64,000 nt of DNA from Thermoplasmata archaeon (GCA_021806235.1 JAJZXU010000026.1:112302-176301), one strand, 5' to 3'. Positions 34,430-45,300 are shown, counted from the first letter of the stretch. Numbers and translations: made by a program. Notes: generated by a model from the sequence alone, not told the origin.

Positions 34430-34575
34430 TGATGATGTGATGCTCTTTGGATTGGTTTTTCAATGCAATTCACTACACTTTGGCGAGACCGACGTATTTC
34501 ATATTTTTCAAGCTTTTCTTCTAAATTTATAATATACGTAAGAACTAACCCTGTTTCATTTTTAGTTAAACACAT
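34426..34575 (-). CDS. 49-residue ORF coupled to the DpnI-like gene
   Basis: A short frame starting with ATG at 34575 (MCLTKNETGLVLTYI) ends in a TGA at 34426-34428 that overlaps the ATG of the DpnI-like gene as ATGA. The middle (INLEEKLEKYEIRRSRQS) is a charged helix. The overlap suggests translational coupling. I recognise no family. The gene may be a small partner of the nuclease, a leader peptide, or a chance open frame in transferred DNA. Confidence 0.5.
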   Translation of the reverse strand: MCLTKNETGLVLTYIINLEEKLEKYEIRRSRQSVVNCIEKPIQRASHHQ

Positions 34576-34793
34576 CCCACATACCTATCTATACTTCATC
34601 TATGGAAGTTATTTAATCTTATCATAAACTACCCAACTCTATCGCTTTCAGCTACACTTAAAGTTTATGGGGTCGCTACAACTGACTTTAAGTTAATGCT
34701 TAATCGATTATATTTCAGGCAGTATCCCTAAGTTGTGAATTTAATAAATCCTCATAATGGCAATCTTTTAATTCCCTTTATTAATTATATATC

Positions 34794-35147
34794 ATGAAGG
34801 TCGCATTGCCAGTTACAGATAATTATATAACCGGTCCTGGAGAAGCTATGGAAATACACATCTATGAAATAATTAACAGCGGATATAAATTAATAGATAA
34901 ATATGAAAATCCCGCTCTAAAAGCCACAATGACCAGGGGGATATACATGTTAAAATCAATTATTGATAGAAACGTTGATGCTTTAATAGTTACTGAAATA
35001 GGTGAACCGGGAGTAAGATTTTTGAAAAATAAAATAAAAATATATTATTCCGGTGATTATGATGAGGAAAATTCAATAAAATATTTTATCGAAAATAAAC
35101 TACAGGAAATAACCATAGAAGACAGAACACTTTATCATAATAGATGA
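34794..35147 (+). CDS. NifX/NifB-like (dinitrogenase iron-molybdenum cofactor family) protein
   Basis: This 117-residue protein has the fold of the NifX/NafY/NifB C-terminal family, which binds metal clusters. The beginning MKVALPVTDNYITGPGEAME, followed by IYEI and a central DALIVTEIGEPGVRFLKNKIKIY, fits the family's pattern of an RNase H-like sheet and helices. In non-diazotrophic archaea such proteins probably handle iron-sulfur or molybdenum cofactors. There are no nif genes here. A TATA-like stretch TTATATATC leads straight to the ATG. Confidence 0.85.
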   Translation: MKVALPVTDNYITGPGEAMEIHIYEIINSGYKLIDKYENPALKATMTRGIYMLKSIIDRNVDALIVTEIGEPGVRFLKNKIKIYYSGDYDEENSIKYFIENKLQEITIEDRTLYHNR

Positions 35148-35211
35148 TAATAAATAAATTATAAGCGTTGCTTGATAACAATATTTATACTTCTAATAAC
35201 AATCAATAGAT

Positions 35212-35742
35212 ATGGCAGAAAAGTTTATAGTTTTAGGTACAGGATGTTTCTGGTGCAGTGAAGCAGCATTTTCCATGTTTGATGGCATAACAAACGTTTC
35301 TCCCGGTTACGCTGGCGGCAATGTAGAAAATCCAACATACAAGGAAGTATGCACAGATAAAACCGGCCATGCAGAGGTTGTAAAGATAACATATGATGAT
35401 AGTAAAATAGACTTAACTACATTACTGAATATATTCATTAAAATGCATGATCCAACTTCACTGAACAGGCAGGGGAATGATGTTGGTACACAGTACAGGT
35501 CAATAATATTTTACGGCAATGATGATGAAAAAAATTTAATAGAAAATTTCTTAAGAGATCAGCAAAAAAATTATAAAAAACCTATAGTTACAGAGGTAAG
35601 GAAATTTGATAGGTTCTATGAGGCCGAGGATTATCACCATGACTATTTCAAAAACAATCAATCAAATCCATACTGCGAATTTGTAATAAAACCTGAAGTA
35701 AACAATATAGCAACTGAATTCAAAACATATCTAAAAAAATAA
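35212..35742 (+). CDS. msrA: Peptide methionine sulfoxide reductase MsrA
   Basis: This 176-residue enzyme repairs oxidised methionine (S-sulfoxide). The catalytic cysteine lies in GTGCFWCSEAAF at residues 8-19. Other hallmarks are GYAGGNVENPTYKEVCTDKTG, GHAEVVKITYD, HDPTSLNRQGNDVGTQYRS and AEDYHHDYF. The length is the common MsrA length. It is transcribed in the same direction as the NifX-like gene 64 bp upstream but has its own AT-rich promoter stretch. Confidence 0.97.
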   Translation: MAEKFIVLGTGCFWCSEAAFSMFDGITNVSPGYAGGNVENPTYKEVCTDKTGHAEVVKITYDDSKIDLTTLLNIFIKMHDPTSLNRQGNDVGTQYRSIIFYGNDDEKNLIENFLRDQQKNYKKPIVTEVRKFDRFYEAEDYHHDYFKNNQSNPYCEFVIKPEVNNIATEFKTYLKK

Positions 35743-35760
35743 ATTTTTATTTTTTAATAT

Positions 35761-35856
35761 TTATCCAAGGAAAAATATACCAAGTACTATTGCAGCTATT
35801 ATTATCAATACTATAATTGTTATTAACACTCCTCTGAATGCTTTCTCAGGCTCCAT
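35761..35856 (-). CDS. 31-residue single-helix membrane microprotein
   Basis: A short frame on the minus strand encodes MEPEKAFRGV followed by a continuous hydrophobic helix of about 20 residues ending in Gly. A TATA-like stretch TTTAAATATTATA lies about 20-35 nt upstream of the ATG, as before the leaderless genes here. It lies alone between msrA and the hypothetical gene at 35926. A similar 27-residue protein is encoded at 57621-57704. The function is unknown. Confidence 0.6.
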   Translation of the reverse strand: MEPEKAFRGVLITIIVLIIIAAIVLGIFFLG

Positions 35857-35925
35857 ATTATCCAATTAAAATATAATATTTAAAATATTTTATTGAGATA
35901 TACTTATCAATATTAATAATGCATA

Positions 35926-36255
35926 TTAAAACAGGGTCTTCGGAAATGTGATATTTACCTTAAACTTCTCATTACTGAATTTATTTGCAATTTCATTTAC
36001 CCTATTTTTTTCTATTCCAAGATTCTGTGAAAATGATATATCGACAATCTTTTTGCCCTGATTAAATATTACCATCCCTATATTTGTATCATCGGGTGAA
36101 ATTCCATCGTTATTTTTATACTTCTCAATAAATTCTTTTACATTCCCTATTGAATTATACAACTCATTAAAGCTATCATAAAATTTCATTAACGGTACAC
36201 ACATTGTACTTTTATTAAACCCTGACCTGATATTATACATTACGCAGAATGCCAT
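35926..36255 (-). CDS. Hypothetical protein (109 residues)
   Basis: I do not recognise a family. The 109-residue protein has no membrane helix. It contains two cysteines near the start (FCVMYNI; TMCVPLMKF), a helical centre (SFNELYNSIGNVKEFIEKY) and alternating hydrophobic stretches (NIGMVIFNQGKKIVDISF; KVNITFPKTLF) that suggest a small alpha/beta domain. The start is preceded by an AT-rich promoter-like sequence. It may form a unit with the microprotein gene downstream, but they are 69 bp apart. Confidence 0.65.
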   Translation of the reverse strand: MAFCVMYNIRSGFNKSTMCVPLMKFYDSFNELYNSIGNVKEFIEKYKNNDGISPDDTNIGMVIFNQGKKIVDISFSQNLGIEKNRVNEIANKFSNEKFKVNITFPKTLF

Positions 36256-36361
36256 AACTCATTATATATATTAAATATTATAAGTTTGTTCATTGGAAAC
36301 ATATAAAAATTATATAAATTTATTACGGTAAAATTATTATATGCATTTATGATAGCCCTCA

Positions 36362-37606
36362 ATGCATTTAAAAAATAAAGGTTCCAAAATTTTTTACAGT
36401 TTTATCATAAATAATAGTTTAATATCCTCTGCTTCCATAATTGCCAATGTTTCTATAGTATATTTTCTTTATTTTTATACACGGTCAGCTTTAGATGTGA
36501 GCATAGTGGCAATGATCACATCACTCTTTACCATTATTGTTTCACTTCCCGCAGGGGTATTTATAGACCATCTCAACAGGGGTTTATTGTTATCCATATC
36601 GGGTTTTCTTGGTGGCATAATCTTTATTATATTTGCTTTTTATATAAAAATTATAGGTTTTAATATATATTTATTAATAATTGTTGCAATAGTCAGAATA
36701 CTGGCAATGAACCTGTTCAGATCAACAAACAGTTCTATATTGCCTGATATCACATCCTCATTATCACAGGGTAATGGTATAAACCATTCATTAATGTATG
36801 GGATAAGGTCAGTATCAAGCATAATTGCCGGACTTATCATACTGTATGGTATATTTTTTGCATTTCTATATAGTTCCCTAACGTATTTTATTGCAGGCAG
36901 TATTTCATTTTTAATTATCTATCCATTTATAAAAAATAAAAAATCAAACAGTTCAAGGAAAAAAATTAAAATTTTTAATGGCATAAAGGCCGGTTTTAGA
37001 TATATAGCCAGGGAAAAGGGTCTGTTTGAATTAACATTGTTATCCGCATTTTTAAATTTATCATTTGGAATAACATTTACGTACCTCGTAGTTTATATAA
37101 TCTCAGGAATTCATGGCAATTCCTTAATATACGGGCTCGTTCTTGGTGTATATCCACTGGGATATGTTGCCGGATCCCTGTCAGGAAAATATATTAACCT
37201 TAAATACACCGGTAAAATCTGGATACTGCATGGGATAATATCAGGCATATCATTTATTATCATGGGTATTTTTCCCGGTGACTTTACCGTGGTTATGTTT
37301 TATATAATTATCGGTATTTCCGTTGGTTTTTCAAACAATATATGGTTAACATCCGCCCAGAACACTGTACCGGCACAGATGCGTGGGCGATACTTTGCAA
37401 CCGATAATTTTTTTACCTCTATTTTTGGCCCATTATCAATTGTTGCCGGTATTTTATTAATTTTATTTTATGGCATTATTCAAACGTTTATTATTTCAGG
37501 AGTTATTATGGTTTTTTTCTCTTTAATATTTTTATTTATGAAAAATACATTTAATTTCAATGGAAATCAAAAATCCGATAACCAAAGCAATAATGTTATA
37601 GGATAA
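36362..37606 (+). CDS. MFS transporter
   Basis: This 414-residue major facilitator transporter has twelve hydrophobic helices. The loop between helices 2 and 3 carries AGVFIDHLNRGLLL, and a matching loop in the second half reads AGSLSGKYINLKY. The sequence QNTVPAQMRGRYFATDNFF before helix 11 is typical of the MFS branch (DUF894/MFS_3) that contains enterobactin exporter-like proteins. It is probably an efflux pump; the substrate is not evident. It has no obvious regulator beside it. Confidence 0.9.
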   Translation: MHLKNKGSKIFYSFIINNSLISSASIIANVSIVYFLYFYTRSALDVSIVAMITSLFTIIVSLPAGVFIDHLNRGLLLSISGFLGGIIFIIFAFYIKIIGFNIYLLIIVAIVRILAMNLFRSTNSSILPDITSSLSQGNGINHSLMYGIRSVSSIIAGLIILYGIFFAFLYSSLTYFIAGSISFLIIYPFIKNKKSNSSRKKIKIFNGIKAGFRYIAREKGLFELTLLSAFLNLSFGITFTYLVVYIISGIHGNSLIYGLVLGVYPLGYVAGSLSGKYINLKYTGKIWILHGIISGISFIIMGIFPGDFTVVMFYIIIGISVGFSNNIWLTSAQNTVPAQMRGRYFATDNFFTSIFGPLSIVAGILLILFYGIIQTFIISGVIMVFFSLIFLFMKNTFNFNGNQKSDNQSNNVIG

Positions 37607-37708
37607 TATTATTGTGTATATATTTAAAGGACTGAAACTTATATTTAATTAACTTTTGTCATACAGAATGCAAATATAGTTTTATAAACCCTATTCATAT
37701 CACCCCTC

Positions 37709-38488
37709 ATGGGCTTTCTAAAATTATATAAACAGTATAAAATTGCATATAAAAATCCCTTTCACGTAGCTTTTGATAGGGTCAGGAATAAACAGCATAT
37801 AAAAATTATAGCGAAAAATGACAAATCATCATTCTGGAATGGTGACAAGGTTGATTTATATTCACTGGCTGTAAATAACCACCTGTCAAATGATGATGTA
37901 GATTTTTTCACATTTGAGAATTCACAGATCCAGCACTGTATAAATTTTAAGTACAGATATGCACAGTTTATAGTATGCAATATAGACCAGAGTTCAAATT
38001 TCTTTGGCATATTCTTCGGCAATGAATACAAATTTTTAGAACCTGAAAATGAAAATGTAATAGATATAGGTACAAATATAGGAGATTCATCGATATATTT
38101 CACATTAAACAAGGCAAAAAATGTAATAGCCCTTGATAAAACATTTTATGAAATAGCCTTAAAAAACATAAAGGCAAATGACCTGGAAAACAGGATAACA
38201 CTGTTAAATAATTCATATGGTGAGGACATAACATTAAAGGATATAATAAAAAAATACAAATTCATCTCATCTATTTTAAAAATGGATTCCACACCTGGAG
38301 AAAAGGCATTGCTAAATGAGGAAGAAGGCACACTGAAACTGTTTAAAAGAATGCAGATATTATGCCATAACGATTATAAAGAGTTAAAAGACAAACTTGA
38401 GAATCTGGGATTTACAGTAACCGTGGAGAAAGAAAAAACCTACGATAAAAATATAAACAGTAACCTATATCTATATGCAAAAATGTAA
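37709..38488 (+). CDS. SAM-dependent methyltransferase, FkbM-like
   Basis: This 259-residue protein has a class I methyltransferase core beginning at residue 117 with VIDIGTNIGDSSIYFTLNKA (SAM-binding motif I) and continuing NVIALDKTFYEIALKNI (motif II acidic residue). The layout, with an N-terminal region of about 110 residues before the SAM motif, matches FkbM-like enzymes that methylate sugars or other small molecules. In archaea such genes often sit among surface glycan genes. The next gene downstream is a heptose phosphatase, which supports a role in glycan modification. Confidence 0.75.
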   Translation: MGFLKLYKQYKIAYKNPFHVAFDRVRNKQHIKIIAKNDKSSFWNGDKVDLYSLAVNNHLSNDDVDFFTFENSQIQHCINFKYRYAQFIVCNIDQSSNFFGIFFGNEYKFLEPENENVIDIGTNIGDSSIYFTLNKAKNVIALDKTFYEIALKNIKANDLENRITLLNNSYGEDITLKDIIKKYKFISSILKMDSTPGEKALLNEEEGTLKLFKRMQILCHNDYKELKDKLENLGFTVTVEKEKTYDKNINSNLYLYAKM

Positions 38489-38528
38489 TAATAAATAGAT
38501 TAATTTATAATAATATTATTTCTTACAT

Positions 38529-38987
38529 ATGGAAAAGGCAGTTTTTCTTGACCGTGACGGTACAGTAAATTATGATAGTGGTTATACCCATAAAATAGAA
38601 GACCTGGAAATTTACAGTGATATAATACCATTGATAAAAAAATATTATGATGATAATTATCTGATAATAGTAATTTCAAACCAATCGGGCATAAATAGGG
38701 GATATTTCACAGTTAGTGATATGGATAAGTTCAATAATGAAATAAAAAAAATATTTTTAAAAAATGGAATAGAGATAAAAGAGTTTTTTTACTGCCCACA
38801 CAGACCAGAGGAACATTGCCATTGCAGAAAGCCAGAAACAGGATTAATAGAAGAGGCGGTCAGAAAATACAACATAGATTTAAAAAACTCAGTTTTTATC
38901 GGAGATAGAGATGATATTGATGGTTTGCTAGCAAAAAAATTAAACATAAAATTTATAAAAATACACGGTTATAACAGATCATTTTAA
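38529..38987 (+). CDS. HAD-family heptose/histidinol-type phosphatase (GmhB-like)
   Basis: This 152-residue HAD subclass III phosphatase is similar to GmhB, which removes the 7-phosphate of D-glycero-D-manno-heptose 1,7-bisphosphate. The catalytic aspartates are in FLDRDGTVNYDSGY, the threonine or serine site in VISNQSGINRGYF, and the zinc loop in CPHRPEEHCHCRKP. GDRDDIDGLLA gives the final acidic motif. A GHMP kinase of the heptose-7-phosphate kinase type lies at 57748-58731, so both enzymes of heptose activation may be present. The 3' end overlaps the convergent gene at 38979 by 9 bp. Confidence 0.88.
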   Translation: MEKAVFLDRDGTVNYDSGYTHKIEDLEIYSDIIPLIKKYYDDNYLIIVISNQSGINRGYFTVSDMDKFNNEIKKIFLKNGIEIKEFFYCPHRPEEHCHCRKPETGLIEEAVRKYNIDLKNSVFIGDRDDIDGLLAKKLNIKFIKIHGYNRSF

Positions 38988-40268
38988 AACATCAAATGAT
39001 ATGTCATTGCCATCTGTATATGGTTTTATAATGTTATCTGCATACAGCCTTAAATTTTTATCCTCATTGTTCAGGTCATCGCAGAGCAATAATATTCCGA
39101 CGCCCTTATTACCTGCATTATAATATTTGAAAAATGTGCTCCAGAATTCATTATCATATGATAGGTTACCTGATCCTGAAATAGGCAATATATCATTTAT
39201 ATTGTATATTACCAGAAACGGGTCCCTCAGATTTCCCATTTTTGTTACTATCTCTGCCCATAATTTTTCTGCAAGTCCGGATGAATCCTCCCGTGATTCG
39301 ACTATTCTTCTATTATAATAGTCTATGGATAGATCAAATCTTGTTATCTTATCTGTGCCCTCATTTTCTATAAAGTTTTTATACGGGTCAAATTTTATTG
39401 TTGTTAACAGTACAATATTTCTATTATTTCTTATGGATTCTCTCATTATTTTTGTTGATAGCTCTATTTTACCATCTCCTTTTTTGCCTGTTATCAAAAT
39501 TTTTTTTTCAGACGTTGCCAGCGATATCAGTGTTTCTGATTTTGTATCAAGCACAGCTCCATTATCAGATTCTTCCCTATGAAACGTTATAGCCTTTTTT
39601 ACCTCATTTTCACTGTTATTTTTTAATTGCCTGCTTGTATCACTTATACTGTAATCCATTTGAAGAAACTCAGGTATCTTTGCCTTATATGTGTACATCA
39701 TATTGCTGTTCTTAAATAACGGTTTTCTTATTTTTGATGAGTAAATCTTTTTCCTTTTATTTCTCATTTCCTTCCATACAAGTTCGGTTTTTATGCAATC
39801 ATTAAAAAGTGCACGTAAATCCTTATTTGCATTTCTATCCTTTAATTTCTTATATTTCTCATTTCTTTCCATTAAGATTATCTTTAATAAATATTTGTCC
39901 TCATTTATTTTATATATGCTTTCTTTTTCATTTTTGTTATAATACAGAAACCAGAATAATATGCCCTGGCCATTGCCTAACTTGTTTATAAAATCATGTA
40001 AATTCTGGATTTCCATGCCTGTATCATAATAATCCCTGTCCTTCTGGATGTTAGATACAGCAAAATCGGTCATTATCGGTAGGGAATCTATTGGATCGAG
40101 TTCAACAGATTTCTTTATAAACGAATATCTTGTACTTGTGCTTATAAATATATGCAGTTTACCGTTGTCGTTAAAGTAAAACAAACCAAATTTTTGGCCT
40201 ATCACACTGGACAATCTCTGGCTATAATCCTCATCGCTTGATCCATTTACAACTTCATACCATGACAT
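38979..40268 (-). CDS. Degenerate HerA/VirB4-like P-loop protein
   Basis: This 429-residue protein is not clearly assignable. From residue about 255 it has the layout of HerA/VirB4 ATPases: ILITGKKGDGKIELSTKIM in place of Walker A, then a strand IVLLTTIKFDPYKNFIENEG, and later PFLVIYNINDILP in the position of Walker B, followed by a helical part and GVGILLLCDDLN. The Walker A lysine is followed by Ile, where Ser or Thr binds the metal in active enzymes, and the Walker B acidic pair is incomplete. ATP hydrolysis is therefore doubtful. The N-terminal 240 residues resemble the poorly conserved front part of such proteins. It is divergent from the Hsp70-like gene across 288 bp. Confidence 0.6.
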   Translation of the reverse strand: MSWYEVVNGSSDEDYSQRLSSVIGQKFGLFYFNDNGKLHIFISTSTRYSFIKKSVELDPIDSLPIMTDFAVSNIQKDRDYYDTGMEIQNLHDFINKLGNGQGILFWFLYYNKNEKESIYKINEDKYLLKIILMERNEKYKKLKDRNANKDLRALFNDCIKTELVWKEMRNKRKKIYSSKIRKPLFKNSNMMYTYKAKIPEFLQMDYSISDTSRQLKNNSENEVKKAITFHREESDNGAVLDTKSETLISLATSEKKILITGKKGDGKIELSTKIMRESIRNNRNIVLLTTIKFDPYKNFIENEGTDKITRFDLSIDYYNRRIVESREDSSGLAEKLWAEIVTKMGNLRDPFLVIYNINDILPISGSGNLSYDNEFWSTFFKYYNAGNKGVGILLLCDDLNNEDKNLRLYADNIIKPYTDGNDISFDVLK

Positions 40269-40556
40269 TTCTATACACCATTATAATATTTAGTTGTACT
40301 TAAATTTTGTCATGCAGACCATTATAGTCGTCAGCCGTTATTTTTTTTATGTAAAATCAGTAAAAATCCCAAGTTTTCCTGCTAATAGGTGGCGTCATGT
40401 AATAAAATCCCCCCCGATTCAGATATACCACAGGTTTGATGGTGGTTTATGATCACTATAGCATTCAGAAGTCATACTAAATTGTAATTATTTGATATGA
40501 TAAAATAAGCTTTTATATAGTAAAATATTATAATCATTGAATAAACGGTGTAATAA

Positions 40557-42311
40557 ATGGTTTTTTCTATAGGCATTGATATAGGTACAGAAAACTCTGC
40601 TGCAGCAGTTACAGGGGTAAATAATCATAAGTTAACCCAGATAATGCTGCCAGCGATAGAGGGTCCATCAATATACGGGAAATCCTTCCCATCCTATGTG
40701 ATGATTGATGGTGAGTATAACATATATATTGGCAAAAGGGCAAAGGATCTAAAGTTACTATACCCGGACTCTGTGTTTTCACATTTTAAAAGAAAAATGG
40801 GTACAGATTATTTATATAAAGCATATGATAAGTATTATACACCGCAAGAATTAACAGCACTTTTGCTGAAAAAAATAAAGAGTGATGCAGAATTATACAT
40901 GAATGATAAAATAAAAGATGCTGTTATAACGGTTCCGGCATATTTTAATGATAACCAGAGAAATGCAACAAAAACCGCCGCTGAAATAGCCGGCATAAAA
41001 GTAAAAAGATTAATAAACGAGCCGACAGCTGCAGCAATAGCCTTTGGTTTTGAAAAACTTCTAAATAATGAAAATCATAACAATAAAAATATTCTTGTTT
41101 ATGATATGGGTGCAGGAACGGTGGATGTAACAATAATAAATATAAATAAAAGGGTATTCAATGTATTATCAACGTCAGGTGACACCAATATAGGCGGAAT
41201 AGATATGGATACTGCAATAAAACTGCATATAACCGAATTTTTAAAAAATAATAACATATCTGTAAAAAATAATGATGAATATGATTCATACATTGATTCT
41301 ATATCAGAAAATATTAAAATAAGATTATCCACATACGACTCCTATGAAGTTTATTTAAATGATTTGTTAAGTAAGTTTTACAGGTTTAACAATAAAATTA
41401 TATACAGGATAACAAGAAATGATTTTGAGCATTTAATAAAAGATACAGTGGATAAAACCATAAAGGCCATAAACATAGCACTGGAGAAAGCATCGCTGAC
41501 AAAAAAGGATATAAATGAATTAATATTAACCGGCGGCCCTACAAGGATACCGTATGTAAGGAAAGCAATTGAAAATTATTTATCTTTAAAATCTATGAAC
41601 GGCATTGATCCGATGGAAATAGTTGCCAGGGGGGCATCTATAATAGCAGCTGATAAAACATCCACAAGTGAAATAATTTCAGGCCCGATAAAATTTAATG
41701 ATGTTACGCCGTTAACCCTGGGCAATGTAATAATAAATGATGTTGTTGTCCCAATGATACCTGCAAATACAAAAGTGCCATGCAATGTGACAAGGCCATT
41801 TACAACAATAAAGGATTATCAAAAAGAGATAGAAATAAAAATAGTCCAGGGTGAAAGGCCCATGGGTTCGGATAATTCATTATTGGGCAATTTTATACTG
41901 CAGAATATAAAGCCGGCTCCAAGGGGGAAAGCAAGGATAGATGTTACATATAATGTTGACAGAAATGGCATTCTGCACGTTTCAGCAGTTGATTCTATAA
42001 CCGGTTCAAAAAAAGAAATAATTATAAAAAATTCAATAAATATAGATAAGGATAAAATAAAGAAAATAAAGGATGACCTTAAAAAGTATTCTATTGTAGA
42101 TAATGAAAAGAAAAAGATGGCACTGATAATGAATTCTGCAGATGATCTGTTATACAGGTTAAAGGAACTTGCCAATAGCCAGTATAATTCCGATGCAAAA
42201 TATTATAATATAAATACTGATATTTTAAATCTTGCAAAAAATATAAAAGAAAATAATATAAATAACCTTGAAAAAATAGTAAAAAAAATAAAAAACGATT
42301 ATAATATATGA
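40557..42311 (+). CDS. Non-canonical Hsp70 (DnaK-like) protein
   Basis: This 584-residue protein has a complete Hsp70 ATPase domain (GIDIGTENSAAAV, LINEPTAAAIAFG, VYDMGAGTVDVTI, ILTGGPTRIPYVRKAI) and a recognisable substrate-binding beta domain (NDVTPLTLGNVI; NVDRNGILHVSAVD) with a short helical lid. It is shorter than standard DnaK and has DIGTENS where DnaK has DLGTTNS. It is not accompanied by grpE or dnaJ, which normally flank archaeal dnaK. A TATA-like TTTTATATA lies 38-46 nt upstream, and GGTG precedes the ATG, so this mRNA has a short leader. The surface-protein gene follows after 12 bp. I infer a specialised chaperone and not the housekeeping DnaK. Confidence 0.85.
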   Translation: MVFSIGIDIGTENSAAAVTGVNNHKLTQIMLPAIEGPSIYGKSFPSYVMIDGEYNIYIGKRAKDLKLLYPDSVFSHFKRKMGTDYLYKAYDKYYTPQELTALLLKKIKSDAELYMNDKIKDAVITVPAYFNDNQRNATKTAAEIAGIKVKRLINEPTAAAIAFGFEKLLNNENHNNKNILVYDMGAGTVDVTIININKRVFNVLSTSGDTNIGGIDMDTAIKLHITEFLKNNNISVKNNDEYDSYIDSISENIKIRLSTYDSYEVYLNDLLSKFYRFNNKIIYRITRNDFEHLIKDTVDKTIKAINIALEKASLTKKDINELILTGGPTRIPYVRKAIENYLSLKSMNGIDPMEIVARGASIIAADKTSTSEIISGPIKFNDVTPLTLGNVIINDVVVPMIPANTKVPCNVTRPFTTIKDYQKEIEIKIVQGERPMGSDNSLLGNFILQNIKPAPRGKARIDVTYNVDRNGILHVSAVDSITGSKKEIIIKNSINIDKDKIKKIKDDLKKYSIVDNEKKKMALIMNSADDLLYRLKELANSQYNSDAKYYNINTDILNLAKNIKENNINNLEKIVKKIKNDYNI

Positions 42312-42323
42312 AAAGTTTTTTTA

Positions 42324-45300
42324 ATGCTTCTTTTATCCCCTGACATGGGATACAAAATAATAGCAACATTAATTATATTTATACTGCTATTTTCATATTT
42401 GAATATAAATAATACTAATAATATTAATCCTGTGTATAATAATTACAGTAATTCTCCAGATTATTATATAATCAACAATAGCACTTCAACACATATTAAA
42501 TCTATAAATGGCCAGCTAAATGTATTTACAGATAATTCAACACCATCATATTTAGGAGAGAATTTAAGTTATTATAATGAAACACTGTATTCATTTAATT
42601 TATCATGGAACTGCTATGGCAATGATGCCAGTACAGAGGATAACATTATAATAGAACAGGATAATCAAACATTATTAAAAATAAAATACGGCAAATCTGA
42701 TAATCTGGATACCCATATAACGGGCAAAAACAGTTTTAAAAATCTTATAAAAATTAATAAAATGAATCATAATTATTCATTACATTTTATTTTTGATAAA
42801 AATATTAATAATTATGCATACGTTTTTATTAAAAACAGCTCCTTTGAAATACCATTGAAAATTAGATTGATGAATAAATACCATTACGGCAATATATCAA
42901 TGCTTTTTGGGGGCAAATATTCGAATCAGACAGTATCAGAAATAAATGTGGAAAAATATAATAAAATAATAATGCCATCAAACAAAAATATAAAATTCAA
43001 TTTAAACAGGAATAATATTAAAAACAGTTTCTATAGCCCCCTATCCACGAATTCATCTATGGTTATTGACCATAATCTTAACTCATTAATATATTTAAAC
43101 AGTAATTATGATATTGTTATATACAATTATTATAATAATTCGTTTAAAATTTTATATAATAACCGGCTGGGCAATGTATCATACAAATCATCAATAAAAC
43201 TGAGCAACAGCCTGATATACTATTTTTATAATGGAAATATTAGCATAATAAAAATTAATTTACATAATTTGAGTTTAAAAACGTTAAGGTTAAGGTCATA
43301 CAGTGAAAACCATTTACTGTACTATAGATCTAATTATGTATTATACAATAAAAATTCAGATTTTACAGTATATCATAATAATGAAATAAAAAATATCTCA
43401 CTGGGTTCGGATTTAATACAGGCAGATATAAAAAATAATATAAATATAATAACATATAACAAATCAACAAGTTCCATGTATTATTATGATATAAACAGTA
43501 CATATATGTTAAATTTTATAAAAAATGAGACAGCATATGGTCTTCATTTAAAATATGCTCATATCAATAATGGCCTGTCTTCCACAATATATAAAAATTT
43601 CACAGAGGAGAACTATCTCAATAATATATTTTACAGTATAAAAAACATAAACAATAATTTATTCTCTTCAGGCAAAGATCTATATATCCATAAAAACAAC
43701 AAAATATACAATACATCAATAAGCCATGAAAATTACTTTGTTTCGTACAACAACAATTCAATAATGGTTTATAATAACCATGATCTACTTATTTATAACG
43801 TTACAGATATCTACTCGCAGCATCATATAAAAATCAATTCAGAAAAACAGAAAATATATTTTAATAAAACATTTATCTCCTTTAATATAACATCCAAACT
43901 CGATTATAAAATAATAATAAATATTGGAAATTACACCCTTAAATTAAATAATATAAATTATACCTATATAAAAAATGTAAGTAATGCCACAGATAAATTA
44001 AATGCAACAGCAGTAAATTTAGCCGGCTATAAATATAATTATCTATACGGTTTTGCATATGATAATAAAATACCGGCAGTATCCACAAATCCTGTTAATA
44101 ATTCGTTTATAAATAATAAATATAACATAAGTTTTAATGTAAATTCAGAATTTAAGGAAATATATTTCAACTCCTCATATTTTAATTACAACTTTGATAA
44201 AAATAATACATTTAAGATAAATCTGGGTAATTTCTATGGCGCATTAAGGATCAATGTATCCCTTGTAAATATATACAATATTAAATTTCATTATAATTTA
44301 ACCTATCATATAATAAGGGTTAATTTATCATCATTAAATATAAATATACATAATAATGAATATTTCAATAAAAAATATGTAAATCTAACATGGAATTATA
44401 TAGGCAATGCATCATCCTACGAAATAATATATAATAATACGGTGAAAACAAAATATAATTATTATAACCTTACATTGAATAATGGCAATTATTCTATTGA
44501 TTTTATTATAAATTTAATAAATGGCACATCAATAAATTATAATAAATATGAAATACACATAGTAACATACAAACCTGCGATAAGCTATTCTATAAATTCA
44601 CTATATTTTTCATTCAATAATAATTCAAAAAATAATCATATAAATTTAACTGTAAGAACAAACATGACATCATCAATATATGTAAATGTACATACTAGCA
44701 GTAAAATATTTTATAGCCATTCAGGTGAATATACAGGCACATCATTAAAAAACCTGTATTTAGGCAGTGGAATATATAATATTTCCATTATGGCAGAAAA
44801 CAGTGCAGGTTTAACATCATACAGAAATATAACAATTTATGTAAACAATACAGTTCCAGAAAAAATAATGGTCAAAAACAGTATGGTATACACAGATAAA
44901 AATGCATCAATAAACATTTCAAATTATAATAACAGTTTAAAATATTATTATATAATCAATAATAATATTACAGACTATACAAAAAATATTACATTCAGGC
45001 ATAATGGGATTTATAAAATAAAAATACTTGGTGAAAATAAATATGGAAGCTTTAATTATACATATGTAAAAATATATTATTTTACCGGTAAACCAGGAAT
45101 TGCATTAAATTATAAGATAATAAATAATACCGTGAACCTGAATTATACATTTAAGGATTTTATAAATAAATTTAGCATAATTTCAGACAATGGCTCCATT
45201 AATTATTATAACATAACATCGGATAATTTTAATTTAACAGAGAAATTCTCCAGAAATGGCTTTTATTATACGAATATAAGTGTTATAGATATTTTTGGCA

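Noticed and set aside
40557..42311. Housekeeping dnaK
   Set aside because: The protein is short and divergent and lacks grpE and dnaJ neighbours, so the standard gene is expected elsewhere.
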